64,000 bases of DNA from Bacillus sp. HSf4. Lineage in GTDB: Bacteria; Bacillota; Bacilli; Bacillales; Bacillaceae. Below the pieces are notes generated by a model. That model did no database searches and was not told the DNA's origin. It saw only the letters and a list, made by a program, of their open reading frames with translations. The stretch's first letter is position 1. Each line of letters opens with the position of its first letter. Below are positions 37,634 through 47,186 of the stretch, piece after piece. The stretch spans positions 3,825,501-3,889,500 of the forward strand of contig NZ_CP120679.1 in assembly GCF_029537375.1 (NCBI RefSeq), read 5' to 3'. A program made the position numbers and the translations under genes.

Positions 37634-38815
37634 CTAGCTAACGAGCTGCTTAATCTTGTATTCTTGTATTTTTTCGATAAGAGGTTCCGCTGCTCCGTGA
37701 ATATTTCCGACGCCGTAAATGACGCGGCCCTCCAGCTTGTTTTTCAGCATGAACATGATTTCTTCCGTCGTTTTGTGCTCAAAATCAAACAGCTTGTCCG
37801 CAGGAATTTTGCCTGCTTCATATGCTTTGACGATCGGCTCTGTCGTTTCTCCAATCAGCACAAGTTCACTTGCTTCAATAAAGGGAAGGACATCTTCGGC
37901 AAATTGCTGTGTTCTGTCCACCCTGTCAGCGCGGCAGTTCATAATGACGATCGGCTGATCTGTAGGGTAGCCTATTTCTTTTACGCGCTTCCATATGTTT
38001 AAAGTGGAAGATGCGTCATTCGCTGCAAAACCGTTGACGAAATGTCCCGGGTTTTTGGCGTTCATCAGCGGCAGAATCCTCATCGCTCCCGGATCAGGCA
38101 GCGCATTCAGCATGCCTTTAAAGGCGGTTTCTTCGTCAATTCCCAACGCTTGAGCAACCCCGAGTGCAAGGGACGCATTATCAGGGAATACCATGTATTC
38201 AAACTGCCTGAGATAGTCATCTGTTATTTTAGAATTGTCTGCGACGATGACTTTTGTGTTCCTTTCTTTTGCAATTTGCTTAAAGAAATCGGTATACTCA
38301 CTATCAGTAATAACCAAATGTCCGTTGTAAGGAATGGTTGCTGTGAAAGCTTCTGCAATTTCATCCAAAGTCGGTCCCATCACATCCATGTGATCCTCCA
38401 GCACGTTCACGATCACGCCGATATTAGCCTGAAGCAATTCTTCCTGAAAGATGATTTGATAATCAGGATTAACGGCCATACATTCACTGACGATCGCATT
38501 GGCCCCTCTTTCGACCGTCTCTTTCATGACTTCCTTCTGCTCGCCGATGTTCGGTCCTTGCGGCTTTCTCTTAATCGGCTTTTCTTCCGGTGTGTCCCAA
38601 TAAATCATCCTTGCATCAGTCCCGGTTGTTTTTCCTACTGTTTTGTAGCCAGCCTCGATTAATATTCCTGTTGTTAATCTGGTCACCGTGGACTTTCCGC
38701 GTATCCCGTTGATGTTCACTCGGACTGGCAGGGCGTCGATGTTTTGCTGGTGGCGCCTTTTTTCATAAATGCCGATCCCAACAACGATCACACAGGCTAA
38801 TAGCATTACCCACAT
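37634..38815 (-). CDS. pgsB: Poly-gamma-glutamate synthase PgsB
   Basis: ATP-dependent amide ligase of the Mur-ligase-like CapB family, 393 aa as in B. subtilis, which polymerises glutamate through gamma-carboxyl links. An N-terminal membrane helix (1-17) is followed by the P-loop NGIRGKSTVTR (near 39-49). Further family segments are TGTDARMIYWDTP, NVLEDHMDVMGPT and NCRADRVDRTQQF. The ATG at 38813-38815 follows AAGGAG; upstream in-frame codons to 38863 fall outside the family N-terminus. First gene of pgsBCAE. Confidence 0.96.
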   Translation of the reverse strand: MWVMLLACVIVVGIGIYEKRRHQQNIDALPVRVNINGIRGKSTVTRLTTGILIEAGYKTVGKTTGTDARMIYWDTPEEKPIKRKPQGPNIGEQKEVMKETVERGANAIVSECMAVNPDYQIIFQEELLQANIGVIVNVLEDHMDVMGPTLDEIAEAFTATIPYNGHLVITDSEYTDFFKQIAKERNTKVIVADNSKITDDYLRQFEYMVFPDNASLALGVAQALGIDEETAFKGMLNALPDPGAMRILPLMNAKNPGHFVNGFAANDASSTLNIWKRVKEIGYPTDQPIVIMNCRADRVDRTQQFAEDVLPFIEASELVLIGETTEPIVKAYEAGKIPADKLFDFEHKTTEEIMFMLKNKLEGRVIYGVGNIHGAAEPLIEKIQEYKIKQLVS

Positions 38816-38864
38816 TGTTTGTCTACATCTCCTTCTTGGAATCTGATATGTAAATTCATTCATC

Positions 38865-38892
38865 AGTATATAGGTTCACTATGAAATCACAA
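38865..38892 (-). promoter_or_regulatory. Probable sigma-A promoter of pgsBCAE
   Basis: On the minus strand TTGTGA (38892-38887) and TATACT (38870-38865) are 16 bp apart, about 50 bp before pgsB. In B. subtilis the pgs operon needs phosphorylated DegU; no DegU site was assigned here. Confidence 0.5.
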
Positions 38893-39570
38893 TCGGCATT
38901 ATGTAACAGAAGACGACGAAATTTTCCGTGACAAAGCTCACCTCACTTCCGATACTATTTCCTATCCATCGATTGATAATTATGGAAATCCGGAGTCCTT
39001 ATCTCCTACAAATTTTCTGCATCATTTTTAAGAATACGCTTTCAAAAATCGAAAAATTCGATTCTATACTTTTCTCCCTATTATTTATGAAAGGCTAAAA
39101 GATGGGTTTCGGGTCAGCCCTTTATGTTCCGGACTTCGCCGTAATTACGGAAAAACCGCCGGATTCACGCTTTATTCACCGTTTTGCAACGGGTCAAAAA
39201 GTCATCAATTGCCGCTGTGAAAAATCATGGAGTCCCATGACCTCCAGACTACATTGCAAAACTTGAAAATCCGCTTCACCATCAAGCGGGATTCATTAGT
39301 AAATCCAAACAATTTTTAAGCCGTTCGATTCAGCTTCTTTTTTTCGTTTATAGGTTATAATCCTAGGATTTAAACAGCCATTAATTTTTTTCAACGAGAA
39401 TTCATCAAACTTTAACATTTTTAATTTTTCTTACTATTCTTATTGTTACTGAATCCGACAAATTTATAATAAATCAACAGATGTGCGGGACTTTTTTCTA
39501 TTAGAAGCGCCTCAGGGGGGCAGGCTTGCCTGAACATCCCGATTCGTTTCTAATCCATGGGATGATTTTT
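38893..39570. other. Long intergenic region between pgsB and rbsR without recognised genes
   Basis: About 680 bp lacking any credible ORF on either strand; the best ATG at 39103 runs only 13 codons. It contains a small hairpin CCGCTT-CACCATC-AAGCGG near 39270-39290. The region probably carries upstream regulatory sequence for pgs, but no specific site can be named. Confidence 0.5.
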
Positions 39571-39620
39571 TTGATTGTGATTTCATGAAGTTCATGATAA
39601 TCTTTATGTAAACGGTTACA
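39571..39620 (+). promoter_or_regulatory. rbs promoter with RbsR/CcpA (cre-type) operator
   Basis: TTGATT (39571-39576) and TGATAA (39595-39600) form a plausible promoter with 18-bp spacing. Immediately downstream, TGTAAACGGTTACA (39607-39620) is a perfect 14-bp palindrome that fits the cre pattern WTGNAANCGNWNNCW. Its place at the expected start site suits repression by RbsR, by CcpA or by both. Confidence 0.75.
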
Positions 39621-39640
39621 CAAGGAAGGAGAACGTCCCG

Positions 39641-40630
39641 TTGGCTACGATTAAAGACGTTGCACTTGCGGCAAAAGTATCTGTCGCTACGGTTTCCCGC
39701 GTGTTGAATGAGACGGGATACGTCCATGAGGAGACCAGGTCACGCGTGATGAAGGTGATGGAAGAGCTGAATTACCGCCCGAATGAAGTGGCCAGATCTC
39801 TCTATAAAAGGGAATCAAGATTAATCGGGCTGCTTTTGCCCGACATCACAAACCCATTCTTCCCTCAGCTGGCCCGGGGAGTTGAAGACGAAATTCACAG
39901 ACACGGCTTCAGGCTGATATTCGGAAACAGTGATGAAAATCTTGAAAAAGAACTCGATTATCTCCAGACATTTCAGCAAAATCATGTCGTCGGCGTCATC
40001 TCTGCAACAAATTACCCTGAAGCATCAAATTACAAAGATTTGCCGATGCCGATTGTCTTTCTCGACCGAACCGGGGAACATGCGCCCGCCGTGTTTGCGG
40101 ACAGCAAGGAAGGCGGACGGATCGCAGCTTCGGAGATCATCAAACGACATTCATCACGCATTACCTTAATCAAAGGGCCCGGCCACTTGCAGACCGCAAC
40201 AGACCGGTTCAACGGCGCGCTTGACATCTTAAGCGGAGCCGATGTTGATTTTCATGTCATGAAAACCGAAACATTTTCTTTTCAGGAAGCGCAAAAACGG
40301 GCGGCTGAGTTATTTTCCGCCTATCCGGAGACAGACGGCATCATTGCCAGCAATGATATTGCGGCAACCGCGGTTTTGCATGAGGCGTTGAAGCGGAAGA
40401 TCAAAGTGCCCGACGAGTTGCAGATCATCGGATTTGACGATATTCCGCAAAGCGAATTGCTTTTTCCTTCCTTATCAACAATCAGGCAGCCTGCATATCA
40501 AATGGGAAAAGAAGCGGCAAAACTGCTGCTTAGAATCTTGAAGCATGAATATATTGAACAGCCGGCTGTTAAAATGCCGGTCGCTTTTATCGAAAGACAA
40601 ACGACTAGAAAGGCGGATGACAATGAGTAA
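39641..40630 (+). CDS. rbsR: Ribose operon repressor RbsR
   Basis: LacI-family regulator of 329 aa. The helix-turn-helix IKDVALAAKVSVATVSRVLN lies at residues 4-23, and the effector domain begins at RLIGLLLPDITNPFF. It represses the rbs operon that it heads. Translation starts at TTG (39641), 9 nt after AAGGAAGGAG; the conserved ATIKDVA N-terminus leaves no other choice. Its end overlaps rbsK by 8 nt. The upstream palindrome is the likely operator. Confidence 0.94.
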   Translation: MATIKDVALAAKVSVATVSRVLNETGYVHEETRSRVMKVMEELNYRPNEVARSLYKRESRLIGLLLPDITNPFFPQLARGVEDEIHRHGFRLIFGNSDENLEKELDYLQTFQQNHVVGVISATNYPEASNYKDLPMPIVFLDRTGEHAPAVFADSKEGGRIAASEIIKRHSSRITLIKGPGHLQTATDRFNGALDILSGADVDFHVMKTETFSFQEAQKRAAELFSAYPETDGIIASNDIAATAVLHEALKRKIKVPDELQIIGFDDIPQSELLFPSLSTIRQPAYQMGKEAAKLLLRILKHEYIEQPAVKMPVAFIERQTTRKADDNE

Positions 40631-41504
40631 AATATGTGTAATTGGCAGCTCTTCAATGGATTTAGTCGTCACATCGCAAAAACGGCCGAAAGCCGGCGAG
40701 ACGGTGCTTGGCGATTCCTTTCAAACCGTTCCCGGCGGAAAAGGCGCCAACCAGGCTGCCGCAGCCGCGAGACTGGGAGCGGAAGTCTATATGATCGGCC
40801 GTGTCGGGAATGATCATTACGGTCAAGCCATCCTCGCAAACTTTGAAGCGAACGGGGTTTTGACAGACTATGTGGAACCGGTTACAGATATGGAAAGCGG
40901 CACCGCACATATCGTTCTGGCAGAGGGAGATAACAGCATCATCGTCGTCAAAGGCGCAAATGATCAGGTTACACCGGAATACGTTCAAAAGGCGCTCCCC
41001 GCCATTAAAAAGGCGGACATCATCCTCATTCAACAGGAAATTCCCGAGGAAACGGTTGATTATGTAAGCGGGCTCTGCAAAACGCTCGGCACTCCCCTGC
41101 TGCTCAATCCCGCTCCCGCCAGACCACTCCGTCAGGAAACCATTGAAAACGCGTCCTATCTGACACCGAATGAACATGAAGCGGCCATGTTGTTTCAGGG
41201 ACTTTCCCAAGAGGATGCGCTGAAGCGCCACCCCGGAAAACTGTTCATTACAGAGGGCAAAAACGGAGTCCGCTACCATAATGGAAATGAAGAAAAGCTC
41301 GTCCCTTCATTTCCGGTGGAAGCGATTGACACCACTGGAGCGGGAGATACCTTTAATGCGGGATTTGCTGTCGCCCTGTCCGAAGGGAAAGATATTGAAA
41401 CCGCCTTACGCTTTGCAAACCGGGCCGCTTCTTTATCCGTATTAAAATTCGGCGCTCAAGGCGGGATGCCGTTCAGAGAAGAAGTGGAGCGTGAACTGTC
41501 ATGA
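40623..41504 (+). CDS. rbsK: Ribokinase
   Basis: PfkB-family kinase of 293 aa, the length of B. subtilis RbsK, that makes ribose-5-phosphate. It shows CVIGSSSMDLVV, PGGKGANQAAAAARLG (ribose-binding GGKGAN motif) and the C-terminal DTTGAGDTFNAGF with the catalytic Asp. The ATG at 40623 overlaps the rbsR stop, with GGCGG upstream; the longer frame to 40545 is inside rbsR. It overlaps rbsD by 4 nt. Confidence 0.96.
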   Translation: MSKICVIGSSSMDLVVTSQKRPKAGETVLGDSFQTVPGGKGANQAAAAARLGAEVYMIGRVGNDHYGQAILANFEANGVLTDYVEPVTDMESGTAHIVLAEGDNSIIVVKGANDQVTPEYVQKALPAIKKADIILIQQEIPEETVDYVSGLCKTLGTPLLLNPAPARPLRQETIENASYLTPNEHEAAMLFQGLSQEDALKRHPGKLFITEGKNGVRYHNGNEEKLVPSFPVEAIDTTGAGDTFNAGFAVALSEGKDIETALRFANRAASLSVLKFGAQGGMPFREEVERELS

Positions 41505-41896
41505 AAAAACACGGCATCTTAAACAGCCATATCGCCAAAGTGCTGGCCGACATCGGGCATACCGATACCATCGTCATCGCGGACGCCGGTTTGCCCGTCC
41601 CTTCCGGCGTCCCAAAGATAGACCTTGCTCTCGAGCTGGGGACTCCCGGCTTTCAGGAGGTGACGCGGCTCATTGCCAGCGAAATGGTTGTGGAAAAAGT
41701 CACCGCTGCCAAAGAAATTGAAACCGCCAATCCGGAACAAGCCGAATTTTTAAAAACGTTTTTCTCTGAACAGCCGATCGAACATGTTCCCCACGAAGCA
41801 TTGAAAAAAGCAGCGGAAAAGGCGAAAGCCGTGATTCGCACAGGTGAAGCGACACCTTATGCTAACTGCATCCTGCACGCGGGAGTGATCTTTTAG
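41501..41896 (+). CDS. rbsD: D-ribose pyranase RbsD
   Basis: Cytoplasmic mutarotase of 131 aa that interconverts beta-pyranose and beta-furanose ribose so that RbsK can act. The catalytic His20 lies in LADIGHTDTIVIADAGLP. The start overlaps the rbsK stop (ATGA). Full length for the family. Confidence 0.96.
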   Translation: MKKHGILNSHIAKVLADIGHTDTIVIADAGLPVPSGVPKIDLALELGTPGFQEVTRLIASEMVVEKVTAAKEIETANPEQAEFLKTFFSEQPIEHVPHEALKKAAEKAKAVIRTGEATPYANCILHAGVIF

Positions 41897-41934
41897 ATGT
41901 TCATATCCTCACATCTGGAAAGAAGGGGTAGCCT

Positions 41935-43416
41935 ATGCATATTGAAATGAAAGACATTTATAAGGCATTTGGACAAAACCAGGTTTTGTCCGGTGTTTCC
42001 TTCGAACTTCAGGAAGGTGAAATCCATGCCTTAATGGGAGAAAACGGAGCGGGAAAATCAACCTTGATGAATCTATTGACCGGCCTTCACAAGCTGGACA
42101 GCGGAATGATCAAGATCGACGGGAAGGAAACGTATTTTTCCGATCCGAAGGATGCTGAACAAAACGGCATCGCCTTCATCCACCAAGAGCTGAACATTTG
42201 GCCGGAAATGACCGTCTTGGAGAATTTATTTATCGGCCGGGAGCTGTCTTTAACACTCGGATTTTTAAACAACAAAAAAATGAAAGCGCTAGCAAAATCC
42301 CAACTTGATAAACTGGGCGTCTCCATCTCTCTCGATCAAGAAGCCGGCCACTGTTCCGTCGGCCAGCAGCAAATGATTGAAATCGCCAAAGCGCTGATGA
42401 CAGACGCCAAGGTGATCATCATGGATGAACCGACAGCGGCTTTGACAGAGCGAGAAATCAAGAAGCTGTTCGAAGTCATTGCAGCATTGAAGAAAAATGG
42501 CGTGTCCATCGTCTATATTTCCCACCGCATGGAGGAGATTTTTACGATTTGCGACCGGATTACAGTTATGCGCGACGGAAAAACGGTCGATACAAAAAGA
42601 ATTCCAGACACCGACTTTCATGAAGTTGTGAAAAAAATGGTCGGCCGGGAGCTGACGGAACGCTATCCCGCAAGGAATCCAAACCCGGGTGCAGCCGTGC
42701 TCGAAGTCAAGAATGCTTCAAAAAAAGGAATCTTCCAAAATATCAGCTTCACCATCCATGCCGGTGAGATCGTCGGGATATCCGGCCTGATGGGAGCGGG
42801 GCGCACGGAGATGATGAGAGCCATTTTCGGACTCGATCCGCTTGATTCAGGAGAGATTTTGATTAACGGCAAAAAAACGGCTGTCAAAAAGCCGAGCGAC
42901 GCCGTTCAACGAGGTATCGGCTTTATCACTGAAAACCGGAAAGACGAAGGCCTTGTGCTCGATGCGTCGATCAGGGACAACATTGCACTGCCAAACCTCG
43001 CCAGCTTTTCTCCGAAAGGATGGATCGATCAAAAAAGCGAGCAGGAATTCGTCGACTTGTTGATCAAACGGCTGACGATCAAAACCGCTTCGCGCGAAAC
43101 CGATGCGCGCAGCCTTTCTGGGGGAAACCAGCAGAAAGTGGTCATTGCCAAATGGATCGGCATCGGCCCTAAAGTTCTGATTATGGATGAACCGACGCGC
43201 GGCGTCGATGTCGGAGCCAAAAGGGAAATTTACGAGCTGATGAATGAGCTGACAGACCGCGGCGTCGCGATCATAATGGTCTCATCAGAACTCCCCGAGA
43301 TCCTCGGGATGAGCGACCGGGTCCTTGTCATCCATGAAGGAACGCTCAGCGGAGAATTGTCAAGAAAAGACGCGACACAAGAACGGATTATGACACTCGC
43401 TACAGGAGGGCGGTAA
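41935..43416 (+). CDS. rbsA: Ribose ABC transporter ATP-binding protein RbsA
   Basis: Two fused ABC domains in 493 aa, the usual RbsA layout. The first half has Walker [10 protein letters not shown] and [11 protein letters not shown]. In the second half the Walker A position reads GLMGAGRTE, the degenerate form normal for the family, while SGGNQQKV and [11 protein letters not shown] are intact. The ATG follows GAAGGGG. It powers ribose import through RbsC. Confidence 0.96.
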   Translation: MHIEMKDIYKAFGQNQVLSGVSFELQEGEIHALMGENGAGKSTLMNLLTGLHKLDSGMIKIDGKETYFSDPKDAEQNGIAFIHQELNIWPEMTVLENLFIGRELSLTLGFLNNKKMKALAKSQLDKLGVSISLDQEAGHCSVGQQQMIEIAKALMTDAKVIIMDEPTAALTEREIKKLFEVIAALKKNGVSIVYISHRMEEIFTICDRITVMRDGKTVDTKRIPDTDFHEVVKKMVGRELTERYPARNPNPGAAVLEVKNASKKGIFQNISFTIHAGEIVGISGLMGAGRTEMMRAIFGLDPLDSGEILINGKKTAVKKPSDAVQRGIGFITENRKDEGLVLDASIRDNIALPNLASFSPKGWIDQKSEQEFVDLLIKRLTIKTASRETDARSLSGGNQQKVVIAKWIGIGPKVLIMDEPTRGVDVGAKREIYELMNELTDRGVAIIMVSSELPEILGMSDRVLVIHEGTLSGELSRKDATQERIMTLATGGR

Positions 43417-43417
43417 C

Positions 43418-44386
43418 ATGAATCAGCAACCGGCTAAACATATTGAAAAAAGCCTTAATATCGACTCTGTTTTACAAAAACTCGGCCCGCTTCTCGGGCT
43501 GATCATTCTCGTTGTCATCGTTTCGGTATTAAATCCGAGCTTTTTAGAGCCGTTAAATATTTTAAACCTGCTGCGTCAGGTCGCGATCAATGCGCTGATC
43601 GCGTTTGGCATGACCTTTGTCATTCTGACGGGAGGTATCGACCTTTCCGTCGGCGCGATTCTCGCATTATCAAGCGCTTTAATCGCCGGGATGATCGTCG
43701 GCGGCATCGACCCTATTTTCGCCATTATCATCGGCTGTCTGATCGGGGCTGTGCTGGGGATGGTAAACGGGCTTTTGATCACAAAAGGCAAGATGGCTCC
43801 ATTTATCGCAACGCTTGCGACAATGACGATTTTCCGCGGACTGACGATGGTCTATACGGATGGAAACCCGATTACAGGGCTCGGCACCAGCTACGGCTTT
43901 CAGCTTTTCGGCCGCGGCTACCTGTTGGGCATTCCCGTCCCCGCCGTCACCATGGCGGCAGCTTTTGTCATCCTTTGGGCGATTCTTCATCAAACACCGT
44001 TCGGACGCCGCACATACGCGATCGGCGGTAACGAAAAAGCGGCGCTGATTTCTGGAATTAAAGTACCGCGGATCAAAGTGATGATCTATGGTCTTTCCGG
44101 CCTTTTATCCGCATTGGCGGGAGCCATTTTGACGTCGCGCTTGAATTCTGCCCAGCCGACGGCGGGCACCTCTTATGAGCTTGACGCCATCGCCGCCGTC
44201 GTTTTGGGCGGAACAAGCCTTGCCGGAGGAAGAGGACGGATCGTCGGCACACTGATCGGTGTGCTCATCATCGGAACATTAAATAACGGTTTGAACCTGA
44301 TCGGCGTCTCCTCGTTTTTCCAAATGGTCGTCAAAGGTATCGTCATTTTGATCGCAGTCTTGCTTGACCGCAAGAAATCCGCATAA
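43418..44386 (+). CDS. rbsC: Ribose ABC transporter permease RbsC
   Basis: AraH/RbsC permease of 322 aa with around nine to ten membrane helices. The family core GMTFVILTGGIDLSVGA is at about residues 63-79, and the C-terminal GGTSLAGGRGRIVGTLIG segment is present. It starts 1 bp after rbsA with GGAGGG overlapping the rbsA end, so translation is coupled. Confidence 0.96.
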   Translation: MNQQPAKHIEKSLNIDSVLQKLGPLLGLIILVVIVSVLNPSFLEPLNILNLLRQVAINALIAFGMTFVILTGGIDLSVGAILALSSALIAGMIVGGIDPIFAIIIGCLIGAVLGMVNGLLITKGKMAPFIATLATMTIFRGLTMVYTDGNPITGLGTSYGFQLFGRGYLLGIPVPAVTMAAAFVILWAILHQTPFGRRTYAIGGNEKAALISGIKVPRIKVMIYGLSGLLSALAGAILTSRLNSAQPTAGTSYELDAIAAVVLGGTSLAGGRGRIVGTLIGVLIIGTLNNGLNLIGVSSFFQMVVKGIVILIAVLLDRKKSA

Positions 44387-44401
44387 GGAGGGCTATTATT
44401 G

Positions 44402-45316
44402 ATGAAAAACATACTGACGCTGCTTACGGCATTCATGCTTCTGTTTTTGTCAGCCTGTTCGTTGGAGCCGCCGGAATGGGCCAAACCAAAAAAAGACAAT
44501 GGATCTGATATCAAAATCGGTTTATCCGTCTCCACTCTGAAAAATCCGTTTTTCGTTTCCTTAAAAAACGGTGTTGTCAATGAAGCGAAAAAACGGGGAA
44601 TCGAAGTGATCGTCGTTGATGCACAGGACGATTCAGCTAAACAGATCAATGATGTAGAAGACCTTCTCCAGCAAGGTGTGGATGCTCTTTTGATCAATCC
44701 GACGGATTCCTCGGCGATTTCCACGGCCGTCCAATCCGCCAATTCGCTCGGCATCCCGGTCATCACCCTTGACCGCTCAGCTGATAAAGGAAAAGTGGAA
44801 ACGCTTGTCGCTTCAGATAATGTAAAAGGCGGACAAATGGCAGCCGATTACATCGTGAAACAGCTTGGAAAAGGCGCCAAAGTCGCTGAGCTGGAGGGTG
44901 TTCCCGGCGCTTCGGCGACAAGGGAGCGCGGCTCCGGTTTTCACAAAACGGCGGATCAAAAACTCGATGTCATCGCCAAGCAAACGGCCAACTTTGACCG
45001 GACAAAAGGGCTGAACGTCATGGAAAACCTCCTTCAAGGACACCCGGATATTCAAGCCGTCTTCGCTCATAACGATGAGATGGCGCTCGGTGCGATCGAA
45101 GCGATCAGAAGCTCTGGCAAGGACATCCTTGTCGTCGGTTTTGACGGAAATGAAGATGCGGTCAAAGCGGTGAAAGCGGGAGATATGGCAGCCACGATCG
45201 CCCAGCAGCCGGAATTGATCGGCAAGCTCGCAGTTCAGGCCGCCAAGGATATTTTAAACGGGAAAAAGGTCGAGCAAACGATCCCGGCCCCGCTGAAGCT
45301 GGAAGCCAAAAAATAA
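44402..45316 (+). CDS. rbsB: Ribose-binding lipoprotein RbsB
   Basis: Substrate-binding lipoprotein of about 304 aa, anchored outside the membrane. The lipobox LSAC (Cys19) is followed by the periplasmic-binding-protein fold: KIGLSVSTLKNPFFVSL, then AQDDSAKQINDVEDLL, FAHNDEMALGA and FDGNEDAVKAV. The ATG at 44402 lies 10 nt after AAGGAGG; an in-frame TTG at 44399 is the alternative. Last gene of rbsRKDACB. Confidence 0.95.
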   Translation: MKNILTLLTAFMLLFLSACSLEPPEWAKPKKDNGSDIKIGLSVSTLKNPFFVSLKNGVVNEAKKRGIEVIVVDAQDDSAKQINDVEDLLQQGVDALLINPTDSSAISTAVQSANSLGIPVITLDRSADKGKVETLVASDNVKGGQMAADYIVKQLGKGAKVAELEGVPGASATRERGSGFHKTADQKLDVIAKQTANFDRTKGLNVMENLLQGHPDIQAVFAHNDEMALGAIEAIRSSGKDILVVGFDGNEDAVKAVKAGDMAATIAQQPELIGKLAVQAAKDILNGKKVEQTIPAPLKLEAKK

Positions 45317-45320
45317 GCGG

Positions 45321-45363
45321 ATGAACCGGACCTCAATCAAAAGGAGGTCCGGTTCATTTTTTT
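45321..45363. terminator. Intrinsic terminator of the rbs operon
   Basis: ATGAACCGGACCTC pairs perfectly over 14 bp with GAGGTCCGGTTCAT and is followed by T7. It overlaps the 3' end of the convergent LysR gene. Confidence 0.92.
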
Positions 45364-46269
45364 CGCTGCCTCCATAAACGCTTTAGCAGCACGGCTTACA
45401 TAACAGTTTTCCGAATAGGCAAACACAAGGGTTCGGGACGATCCCGTATCTAAAGGGGCATAGATCATTTTGCCGGATGTTTCCCTCATCACCATCCGGG
45501 GCACCACGGTGACACCCATTCCATGTTCAACAAGGGACTGTGCGGTTTCAATGCTGCTTGTTTTGAAAGTCACCCGCGGCTTAAACCCGGCTTCTGCACA
45601 GAGATCAAGCACAGTCCTTCTGAACCCGTACCCTTCTTTTAATAAAATAAACGGAACAGCTTCAGCCGCCTTTAATGGAACGGCCGTTTTTTCCGCTTCG
45701 TTTCGGACGGAATAAATAAACGTCTGCAATGGCTCCGTCATCCAGCTCTGCTTTTCAAACGGGACGGCCAGAAAAAGCGGCTCTGTCAAGATTGGCACGG
45801 TTGCCAGCCGTTCATTTTCAATCGGCAGCGGCAAAATTGACAAATCAATTTCACCATTTTCCGTCATTTCCTCCAACACTGCTGGCGATTCTTCGATCAG
45901 CTGGACATGTACATTCGGATGTTTGTCCAAAAACGCTTTTAACAGCGGGGGCAACAGATAGGCTCCCGTAACAGCCGGCATCCCGATCGACAGCTCTGTC
46001 CCCATTTCCAGCCGCTGATCCCGCATTTCGCGCAGCAGTTCATCTCTCGCCCTGAGCATCTCCTGTGCCCTTTGAATAAACCGTTTTCCTTGGGGAGTCG
46101 GAGACACGCCCCCCCTTTTCCGGTAAAAGAGGGGAAAGCCAAGCTCGAACTCCAGTTTTTTGATTTGCTGGCTCAGCGATGGCTGAGCGATATGAAGGCT
46201 GTCAGCAGCTTTCGTAAAACTGCCTTGCTGATAGATTTCAACGGTATATTCAAAAAGTCTCATCTCCAT
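45337..46269 (-). CDS. LysR-family transcriptional regulator
   Basis: About 310 aa with a typical N-terminal winged helix-turn-helix (GSFTKAADSLHIAQPSLSQQI) and a C-terminal effector domain containing GYGFRRTVLDLCAEAG and VEHGMGVTVVPRMV. It is divergent from the broken methyltransferase gene across 113 bp, which is its most likely local target. The start is uncertain: ATG codons at 46285-46287, 46267-46269 and 46261-46263 are in frame. The middle one was taken because GGAGG lies 11 nt upstream. No named family member was recognised. Confidence 0.8.
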   Translation of the reverse strand: MEMRLFEYTVEIYQQGSFTKAADSLHIAQPSLSQQIKKLEFELGFPLFYRKRGGVSPTPQGKRFIQRAQEMLRARDELLREMRDQRLEMGTELSIGMPAVTGAYLLPPLLKAFLDKHPNVHVQLIEESPAVLEEMTENGEIDLSILPLPIENERLATVPILTEPLFLAVPFEKQSWMTEPLQTFIYSVRNEAEKTAVPLKAAEAVPFILLKEGYGFRRTVLDLCAEAGFKPRVTFKTSSIETAQSLVEHGMGVTVVPRMVMRETSGKMIYAPLDTGSSRTLVFAYSENCYVSRAAKAFMEAAKKMNRTSF

Positions 46270-46382
46270 GTTCCTTAAGTCCTCCATAGTTTCAGACTAT
46301 CGTTTTCATATATTTTATATCTTAGACTTATATATGTCACTTCGATACCATGAATCCATAACCATATGGGAGGATGATGTTC

Positions 46383-47148
46383 ATGAAAACGAGCGCTCAG
46401 CAGCAATTTTCAAAAAACCCTGACCAGTATCGCGATGAACCGATATTTTCAGCAGGAAAGGATCTTGATGTAATGATCGACAGCACCGTTCTGCAAGGAA
46501 ATGAAACCTTGCTTGATGTCGGGACTGGTGCGGGCCATACGGCGATTGCCTTTTCACCGTTTGTCAAACAGTGCACAGGGATCGATGTCACAGAAGAAAT
46601 GGTGAAGACCGCCGCTCTTTTTGCCAAAGAAAAAAATGCCCGCAATGTGACATTTCTTCAAGGGGATGCAGAAAACCTCGATTTTCCCGACGCTTCCTTT
46701 GATATCGTCACATGCCGTTTTGCGGCCCACCATTTTCCTGATCCGCCGGGCGATGACCGAAATCGCCCGCGTTCTGAAGCCGGGCGGAAGCTTTATCCTC
46801 GTGGACCATCACGCGCCTGAAAATAAGGCCCTCGACAAGTTTATCAACCGGCTCAATCAGATGAGAGATCCGTCGCACGTCCGCGAATATTCGCTTGCCG
46901 AATGGAACAAATGGTTTGAAGAACACGGGCTGGATTATATGGAACAGGGAAAGTGGAATATCCCCATTGAATACGACAGCTGGATTGACCGGGGAGCCGT
47001 GCCTGAGGAAAAAAGGCCGGACATTGCCGCCCATTTGACCGGATCATCGCAGGCATGCCGCGATAAATTTCAAATTGTCCTGGACGAAAACGGCCGTCCT
47101 CTGTCTTTCTGCCTTAAAGGGATTTTAATTTTAGGAAAGAAGCGATAA
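46383..47148 (+). pseudogene. Class I SAM-dependent methyltransferase, frameshifted
   Basis: The first frame (from ATG 46383, behind GGGAGG) encodes the SAM-binding domain with LLDVGTGAGHTAIAF and later DAENLDFPDASFDIV. It goes out of frame at HHFPDP. The second frame then continues RAMTEIARVLKPGGSFILVDHH to a normal C-terminus at 47148. The span is 766 nt, one more than 255 codons, so a single extra base near 46738-46752 (CCGCCGGG run) is the simplest explanation. The intact protein would be a ~255-aa UbiE/YodH-like methyltransferase of unknown substrate. Real decay or a sequencing error are both possible. Confidence 0.8.
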
Positions 47149-47154
47149 TGGCTG

Positions 47155-47185
47155 AAAAAGCCCTCTTTTTGAAAGAGGGCTTTTC
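47155..47185. terminator. Bidirectional intrinsic terminator
   Basis: AAAAGCCCTCTTT pairs with AAAGAGGGCTTTT around a short loop, shared by the methyltransferase (+) and alsD (-). Confidence 0.88.
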
Positions 47186-47186
47186 T

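Noticed and set aside
37664..38662. Plus-strand ORFs (112 and 206 aa) opposite pgsB
   Set aside because: They lie wholly antisense to a highly conserved gene and show no family features.
39103..39141. Possible small ORF with AAAGG upstream in the pgs-rbs gap
   Set aside because: It is only 13 codons long before a stop.
40662..41279. 205-aa minus-strand ORF opposite rbsK
   Set aside because: Antisense shadow of rbsK; composition follows the reverse of the PfkB gene.
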